From: GCA-020344555 sp964548955
GTDB lineage: Bacteria; Planctomycetota; Phycisphaerae; UBA1845
Reading direction: 5' to 3'
DNA length: 11,880 nt
NCBI GenBank assembly: GCA_964548955.1
Contig: CAZJTP010000141.1
Coordinates: forward strand, 1 to 11,880
A model generated the notes under the pieces. The model was not told the DNA's origin. It made no database searches and saw nothing but the letters and a program-made list of their open reading frames with translations. The position numbers and the translations under genes are program-made. Shown piece after piece: positions 7,608 to 11,880 of this stretch (position 1 is its first letter; every line of letters begins with the position of its first letter).

Positions 7608-8812
7608 AGATTGCGATTCTGTCAAAAGCCCGCAACAGCTACAGCACGAAGCGCCTCCGACAGGCCGCAGTGCTTCGCGGCCACAAGGCCGCCGTGCTCA
7701 ACACGGGACATTTTGCCATATCGCTCGAGGAACGATACCCCGATCTCTATTATGATGGCAAGCCGGTAGCCTCCTTCGATGCCATCATTCCACGCATCAG
7801 CGCGCCAATGACTTACTTCGGCACGGCCGTGGTCCGGCAATTCGAGGAGATGGGTGTCTTTTCTGCGAACTCGGCTTTGGGCATCATTCACTCGCGCGAC
7901 AAGCTCCGTTGCCTGCAAATGCTAAGCAGGCACGACGTCGGCATCCCTCAAACGGCTTTCGTCCACGACCGGAAGGATGTGCTCCCGGCGATCGAGCGTG
8001 TAGGCGGCGCGCCCATAATCATCAAGCTTCTGGAAGGTACTCAGGGCGTCGGGGTCATACTTGCTGACACGAAAAAAATGGCGGAGGCAATTGTCGAAAC
8101 ACTGCAAAGTGCCAAACAGAACGTACTGATTCAGAAGTTTGTTGCCGAGAGCAAAGGCAAGGACGTGCGCGCATTCGTCGTCGGGGAGCGCGTGGTCGCC
8201 GCAATGCGTCGCATCGCTCAGGGGCAGGAATTTCGTAGCAACGTGCATCGAGGCGGCACCGCTGAAGCGATTACCCTTGATTCCGAATACGAGCGGACGG
8301 CGATTCGGGCAGCCCAGCTGGTCGGATTGCGCGTCGCCGGCGTCGACATGCTCGAAGGAAAGGACGGCCCCCAGATCATGGAAGTCAACTCGTCGCCTGG
8401 TCTCGAGGGGATCGAGAATGCAACGCGAAGTGATGTCGCCGGGGCGATCATCGAGTATCTCGAGGATCGCGTGACTCTGCCGGACATGGACCTTCGACAG
8501 CGCCTTACGGTAACGCGGGGATACGGTGTCGGCGAAATCCCTATCCCTAAGAGTTCGACGCTGGTTGGCAAATCGATCGCCGATACGAATCTACGGATGC
8601 TGGACATAGTGATCTTGACGCTTAACCATGGCAAGAACGTAATTGCCAACCCGAAGGGAACGCGAAAGCTCCGCGCGGGCGATCGCCTGCTCTGCTTCGG
8701 CAAACTCGACGAAATGAAGGCGCTCATTCCGCGACGCAAGAAACGCCGAATGAAGAAGTTGGCGAAGAAGGTAGTGGAAGAGGCGCTGGCGGCTACGCAC
8801 GAACAAGGATAA
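7604..8812 (+). CDS. rimK: RimK-type ATP-grasp glutamate ligase fused to an RCK_C (TrkA-C) domain
   Basis: Residues 1-295 match E. coli RimK almost end to end. RimK adds glutamates to the C-terminus of ribosomal protein S6 (RpsF) and can make poly-alpha-glutamate. Visible features are the N-terminal MKIAILSKARNSYSTKRL, the IIPRI segment near 61, the ATP-grasp lysines Lys100 (SRDKLR) and Lys141 (IIIKLLEGTQGVGV), FRSNVHRGG (210-218), and the Mg2+-binding set Asp248, Glu260 and Asn262 in GVDML and MEVNSSPGLEGIE. E. coli RimK stops at about 300 residues. Here about 100 more follow: residues 303-375 read as an RCK_C/TrkA-C domain (GYGVGEIPIPKSSTLVGKSI, then KLRAGDRLLCFG), a ligand-binding module usually found in K+ channel regulators, then a very basic tail (PRRKKRRMKKLAKK, 376-389). 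The ATG has AAGGA eight bases upstream. The ligase call is firm and the RCK_C call is good; which ligand it binds is unknown. Confidence 0.93.
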   Translation: MKIAILSKARNSYSTKRLRQAAVLRGHKAAVLNTGHFAISLEERYPDLYYDGKPVASFDAIIPRISAPMTYFGTAVVRQFEEMGVFSANSALGIIHSRDKLRCLQMLSRHDVGIPQTAFVHDRKDVLPAIERVGGAPIIIKLLEGTQGVGVILADTKKMAEAIVETLQSAKQNVLIQKFVAESKGKDVRAFVVGERVVAAMRRIAQGQEFRSNVHRGGTAEAITLDSEYERTAIRAAQLVGLRVAGVDMLEGKDGPQIMEVNSSPGLEGIENATRSDVAGAIIEYLEDRVTLPDMDLRQRLTVTRGYGVGEIPIPKSSTLVGKSIADTNLRMLDIVILTLNHGKNVIANPKGTRKLRAGDRLLCFGKLDEMKALIPRRKKRRMKKLAKKVVEEALAATHEQG

Positions 8813-8818
8813 GGCCTA

Positions 8819-9916
8819 ATGCCCCGACAGGATGTTCTCGTATTTGGCGGTGAGAGTATTGCACTTAGCCAACGGCGAAACCTCGCGCTGGCCGTTTCCC
8901 AGAGCTATAGTGGGGCACCCGTTGTACTTCCGATCACGGTCTGGCGTGCCGGTAGACCAGGTCCTGCAGTTTTTGTCACGGCGGCGGTTCACGGCGACGA
9001 GATCAACGGCACCGGGATTGTCCGGGAGATCATCCTAAACGCGCCGTTCGAGCTCAGCGCTGGGTCTCTGATTCTCGTGCCGGTCGTTAACCTCCTTGGC
9101 TTCGAGCGTCACACTAGATATCTGCCGGACCGGCGAGACATGAATCGTTGCTTTCCTGGATCCGCGGAAGGCAGCCTGGCGAGCCGCATGGCGTATGCGA
9201 TCTTCACAGAAGTCATCAACCAATGCGACTACGGAATCGATCTTCACACGGCTGCGGTACGCCGCACGAACTTTCCAAGCGTGCGAGCCGACCTCAAAAA
9301 CCCGGAGGCTGCCCGGATCGCCCGAGCATTCGGCTGCGAAGTGATCGTTAACCGTAAAGGCCCCAAGGCCTCCCTGAGACGTGAGGCGTGCGACGCCGGC
9401 TGTGCGGCGATCATCCTTGAGGCCGGAGAAGTGTGGAAGATCGAGCCGAATGTGGTTCAATATGGCATCCGAGGTATTCGAAACGTGCTTATCGAACTCG
9501 GCATGGTTGAAGGGAGGCGGGAGGAACCGGTATATCAGGTATGGACTCGAAAGACCGTCTGGGTCCGGGCGAGCTTTGGGGGCATGCTAGCGTTCCATGT
9601 GGCTCCGGGTGATATCGTTGAGAAAGATCAGTCCTTGGCAACAAACACGGATCTTCTTGGGGAAGAGCAGAATGTCCTCTGTTCACCCAGCGATGGGATC
9701 GTAATTGGAATGACCACTCTCCCCACGGTCACTCCGGGCAATCCAGTAATTCACATCGCCGTACCGCGTGGTGGGCTGGGACCGATTCGCCGTGCACTTC
9801 GTAAGGACTCCGCCGAGAGCTTGCATGAACGCCTTCGCGATGACCTTGCCACCAGTGTCACTGTGTCGGAACGGGACGCACGATGCCAAAACAGCAGAGG
9901 GCAAATCCGTTCCTGA
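8819..9916 (+). CDS. Succinylglutamate desuccinylase/aspartoacylase-family zinc deacylase (M14-like, COG3608)
   Basis: This 365-residue protein belongs to the AstE/AspA branch of zinc carboxypeptidase-fold enzymes, which hydrolyse amide bonds on acylated amino acids. Zinc-site residues are visible: AAVHGDE (His58, Glu61) and DLHTAA (His143). The substrate-binding DMNRCFPG motif is at 107-114, and a candidate general-base glutamate lies in ILEAGE (Glu201 or Glu204). Residues from about 245 form the usual beta-rich C-terminal domain (LAFHVAPGDIVEKDQ, VCSP-like and GNPVIHIA motifs). The last 45 or so residues are charged and unlike the family core. The gene starts six bases after the rimK stop with an AAGG run just before it, so it is in the same operon. 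The context suggests it acts on a glutamyl or N-acyl product of the RimK/RimB pair, but that is inference; the true substrate could be an unrelated N-acyl amino acid. Confidence 0.9.
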   Translation: MPRQDVLVFGGESIALSQRRNLALAVSQSYSGAPVVLPITVWRAGRPGPAVFVTAAVHGDEINGTGIVREIILNAPFELSAGSLILVPVVNLLGFERHTRYLPDRRDMNRCFPGSAEGSLASRMAYAIFTEVINQCDYGIDLHTAAVRRTNFPSVRADLKNPEAARIARAFGCEVIVNRKGPKASLRREACDAGCAAIILEAGEVWKIEPNVVQYGIRGIRNVLIELGMVEGRREEPVYQVWTRKTVWVRASFGGMLAFHVAPGDIVEKDQSLATNTDLLGEEQNVLCSPSDGIVIGMTTLPTVTPGNPVIHIAVPRGGLGPIRRALRKDSAESLHERLRDDLATSVTVSERDARCQNSRGQIRS

Positions 9917-9981
9917 CACGCTCAACATGCAATACCGTCGACGGGCTGAATCCGTAGTCAGTTTTGTTGGAGTGACCCGCA

Positions 9982-10050
9982 TTGAAGGCAAAACCAGTCA
10001 TTGGCCGGCGCGAGTATGTCGCGTTTCCCGAGTGGGGCATCCGAGGGTAG
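9982..10050 (+). pseudogene. Truncated 5' remnant of a second rimB-like gene
   Basis: These 22 codons followed by TAG repeat the start of the rimB-like gene at 7158. Of the 66 coding bases, 57 are identical by hand count. Nearly all the differences are at silent positions: only one residue changes, Ile6 to Val, in the shared first 22. The TTG start and a GGAG nine bases upstream (9969-9972) are also preserved, at the same spacing. After the GIRG motif the similarity ends at a TAG, and nothing resembling the catalytic DTGA segment or the MLLGRTAL segment follows in any frame before the next gene. The silent pattern of change says this came from a gene under selection rather than a fresh local copy. 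It is either a decayed paralogue or a short translated leader peptide. It lies 66 bp after the deacylase stop. Confidence 0.8.
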
Positions 10051-10089
10051 GTTCTACAGCTGAGTCGGAATCGTATCAGGGGCTGTGCC

Positions 10090-10770
10090 GTGGCTATGAA
10101 GAAGGCGGGAATCGAGGCCAACCGGGCGCAATATCACGCCCTGATGGCCAAAGCACATACGGCAGAGCAGGAAGGGCTTTACCGCGAGGTTGTCGTGGCA
10201 TCCCTTTCCGCATGTGACCACATCGACGGGATGATGCAGTACGAGCGCCGGTACGAAGACAAGGCGTTCGACAGTATCGAGAGCATCGACATGGTTCTGC
10301 GTTACGCTCCGCTTCTCCTTGATTTTCATGTTCTTGACAGGCTGGACTCGCTCCTGAAGGCTCAACGGAGAATCGACAAGAACACCTCAGCGAGTTTGAT
10401 CGACAAGCTAGCTAATGCCAGGGAGTTCATGTGGGATGTCCATCGATTGTGGGAACACTTGGAGCAATATCCGAACACGCGACAGGATGAATCGGCACGG
10501 ATTCTCGGAGGCGATCAGGACCAATGGCAGTTGGTAGTGGAGGCATGGGAGAAGATGCAGCTTCTTCACCGGACGCCAGAGGGAGGATCGTACCGTCTGA
10601 CGCTCTCGACACGCATGGGTGCGGTGGTGCCGGGAAAGTGCCCTTCGTGCGGTGTCGTCACCGAGGCGCCCAAGGCCATGCTCCTTGAACAGTCGACCTG
10701 TCCAGCTTGTGGAAAGAGCGTCATGTTCGTGATCCGCCCGACCAGGGTAAGGAACGAAACGAAGGAGTGA
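10090..10770 (+). CDS. Uncharacterised helical protein with C-terminal zinc ribbon
   Basis: I do not recognise a named family. The 226 residues fall into three parts. Residues 1-125 are helix-rich and resemble TPR-like repeats (for example AKAHTAEQEGLYREVVVASL and a FDSIESIDMVLRY segment). Residues of about 130-180 look like a small winged-helix-type region (WQLVVEAWEKMQLLHR followed by a beta hairpin). The C-terminus has two CxxC knuckles, Cys184/Cys187 (CPSCG) and Cys204/Cys207 (CPACG), which form a rubredoxin-like zinc ribbon. Such ribbons usually bind nucleic acid or protein. The start is GTG at 10090 with AGGGG seven bases upstream; ATG at 10096 is an alternative, but is too far from that site. 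Its stop lies a few bases before the next gene's likely start, with the ribosome binding site for that gene inside its last codons, so the two are probably one operon. Confidence 0.8.
   Translation: MAMKKAGIEANRAQYHALMAKAHTAEQEGLYREVVVASLSACDHIDGMMQYERRYEDKAFDSIESIDMVLRYAPLLLDFHVLDRLDSLLKAQRRIDKNTSASLIDKLANAREFMWDVHRLWEHLEQYPNTRQDESARILGGDQDQWQLVVEAWEKMQLLHRTPEGGSYRLTLSTRMGAVVPGKCPSCGVVTEAPKAMLLEQSTCPACGKSVMFVIRPTRVRNETKE
10761..10767 (+). promoter_or_regulatory. Shine-Dalgarno site upstream of the GIY-YIG gene
   Basis: GAAGGAG lies at the end of the zinc-ribbon gene. Measured from it, the only in-frame start-like codons at normal spacing are ATA at 10774 (six bases) and CTG at 10777 (nine bases); the first TTG, at 10795, is 27 bases away. 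An in-frame TGA at 10768-10770 blocks any earlier start. This site is the reason for placing the start at CTG. Confidence 0.6.
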
Positions 10771-10776
10771 TCCATA

Positions 10777-11832
10777 CTGTATATCTTCGTTACTTTGCTG
10801 GGACTGTTTGCCGGTGCATTCTGTGTCTTCGTACTCGTGGAAGCGAAAAGCCGAAACGTGAGAGAAGCCCAGCGCGAGCTGGATGCTCGGGCGAAGCAGG
10901 CTGAGGGGAGTCTTGCGGCGCTCATAGCGAGAGAACGGGTGCTCAACGAACAGGCCACACGACTGAGCACGATGGAAACAGAGCTTGAAGGACGCACTAT
11001 CTCCTATAAGGACTTGCAGGACGAGAATGCGGTTCTCAAACACGACCTTCAGAACATCGATGTCAATCTACGAAAGCTCGAGCTGGATCGTCAGCTGCAG
11101 AGAGAGGCTCAGGAAGCGCTCGATCACAGGTGTAGAGACCTTGGAGGCCGCTACCTGCAGGACAACATTAAGTGGATCGGCTCGTCGCTTACTCCTAACA
11201 ACTTCGCCAGCTGCAAGCAACGCCTGCAGAAGGTTATAGAGCGGTGTCGAGGAATAGCCCATGATGTCTCGAGCGAAGACGAGGCCGCGCTACTGACAGA
11301 TCTGAAAAAGGAGTACGAGAAGGTTGTACGTGCTGCCTTCGAACGTGAAGAGCAGGCTCGCATCAAGGCGCAGATTCGTGAAGAACAGAGGCTCGAAAGG
11401 GAAGTCGAACGTGAGCTCAAGCAGCTGCAGCGGGAACGCGCGGCCATTCAAGAAGCCCTGACCAGAGCGTTGGCGGAAGCCAAAGACGAGCACAGTGCGG
11501 AGGTCGAGCGGTTGAAGGCCAGGTTGGCCGAAGCAGAGGACAAGTCCGAGCGAGCAATTTCGCGAGCTCAGATGACGAAGTCCGGGCACGTGTACGTAAT
11601 ATCCAACATCGGGTCCTTCGGTGAAGGCGTTTTCAAGATCGGCGTGACGCGAAGGCTTGACCCTCTCGACAGAATCAAGGAACTCGGTGATGCCTCAGTT
11701 CCGTTCCCTTTCGATGTGCACATGATGATTTCCTCAGACAACGCCCCGACACTGGAAAATGCTCTGCATCGAACTCTGCACAGGCTTCGAATCAACAAGG
11801 TCAATCCACGAAAAGAGTTCTTCAAAACGTAA
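10777..11832 (+). CDS. Membrane-anchored coiled-coil DUF4041 protein with C-terminal T5orf172/Mug113 GIY-YIG domain
   Basis: The protein is 351 residues from CTG 10777, or 345 from TTG 10795. Numbering below is from TTG. The N-terminus is one hydrophobic helix that is complete only with the earlier start (LYIFVTLLGLFAGAFCVFVL). A charged coiled coil follows to about 110. The DUF4041-type core spans about 110-185 (RYLQDNIKWIGSSLTPNN). A second coiled coil runs to about 255 (EREEQARIKAQIREE). The GIY-YIG part begins at GHVYVISNIGSFGEG (264-278) and continues through FKIGVTRR (280-287) and ENALHRTLHRLRINKVNPRKEFF, with Glu321 in the catalytic-type position. Relatives occur in phages, plasmids and genomic islands; their function is not settled. 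The frame stops at KEFFKT, earlier than I expect for the family. It follows the zinc-ribbon gene within a few bases. The family call is firm; both ends are uncertain. Confidence 0.85.
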   Translation: MYIFVTLLGLFAGAFCVFVLVEAKSRNVREAQRELDARAKQAEGSLAALIARERVLNEQATRLSTMETELEGRTISYKDLQDENAVLKHDLQNIDVNLRKLELDRQLQREAQEALDHRCRDLGGRYLQDNIKWIGSSLTPNNFASCKQRLQKVIERCRGIAHDVSSEDEAALLTDLKKEYEKVVRAAFEREEQARIKAQIREEQRLEREVERELKQLQRERAAIQEALTRALAEAKDEHSAEVERLKARLAEAEDKSERAISRAQMTKSGHVYVISNIGSFGEGVFKIGVTRRLDPLDRIKELGDASVPFPFDVHMMISSDNAPTLENALHRTLHRLRINKVNPRKEFFKT

Positions 11833-11880
11833 CAGATCAGCCGTCTGCAATGCAAGACAGGGCCGGGAGATGTTAAAATA

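Noticed and set aside
11827..11880. A frameshift at the A run near the end of the GIY-YIG gene.
   Set aside because: The +1 and +2 frames give peptides unlike the family tail; the original frame past the TAA fits better, so a nonsense change is the simpler idea.

Overview
The window looks like a chromosomal segment of a Gram-negative bacterium. The DNA is fairly GC-rich by eye. The first gene encodes a very large MscS-family channel with a signal peptide and a long periplasmic coiled coil, and the RimK homologue closely resembles the enterobacterial enzyme. I cannot fix the phylum; Proteobacteria or Planctomycetota are both plausible. No tRNA, rRNA, CRISPR array, integrase or complete insertion sequence is visible.

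Layout. (1) 67-3579, minus strand: an MscK/KefA-type mechanosensitive channel, with a REP-like hairpin just past its 3' end. (2) 3580-3974: a divergent intergenic region holding a perfect 7-bp inverted repeat. (3) 3975-5354, plus strand: the Na+/H+ antiporter NhaA with its key Asp and Lys residues intact. (4) 5540-6940: a metallo-beta-lactamase/beta-CASP RNA-processing-type hydrolase with a strong ribosome binding site. (5) 7158-9916: a tight three-gene operon. It encodes a RimB-like retropepsin-fold protease (COG4067), a RimK-type glutamate ligase fused to a C-terminal RCK_C/TrkA-C domain, and an AstE/AspA-type M14 zinc deacylase. Together they look like a system that adds, trims and perhaps hydrolyses glutamyl tails. 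(6) 9982-10050: a 22-codon remnant of a second rimB-like gene directly after this operon, with its start signals preserved. (7) 10090-11832: a two-gene unit. The first gene encodes a helical protein with a C-terminal zinc ribbon. The second encodes a membrane-anchored coiled-coil/DUF4041 protein ending in a T5orf172/Mug113 GIY-YIG domain. The second gene seems to lack an ATG/GTG start near its ribosome binding site and may be cut short at its 3' end.

The left half is about ion, osmotic and pH homeostasis (MscK-like channel, NhaA). The middle carries a ribosomal or protein glutamylation module whose ligase has gained a domain typical of K+ channel regulators. The right end is more accessory in character. 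The best candidates for new biology are the RimK-RCK_C fusion, the orphaned rimB 5' fragment and the zinc-ribbon/DUF4041-GIY-YIG pair.
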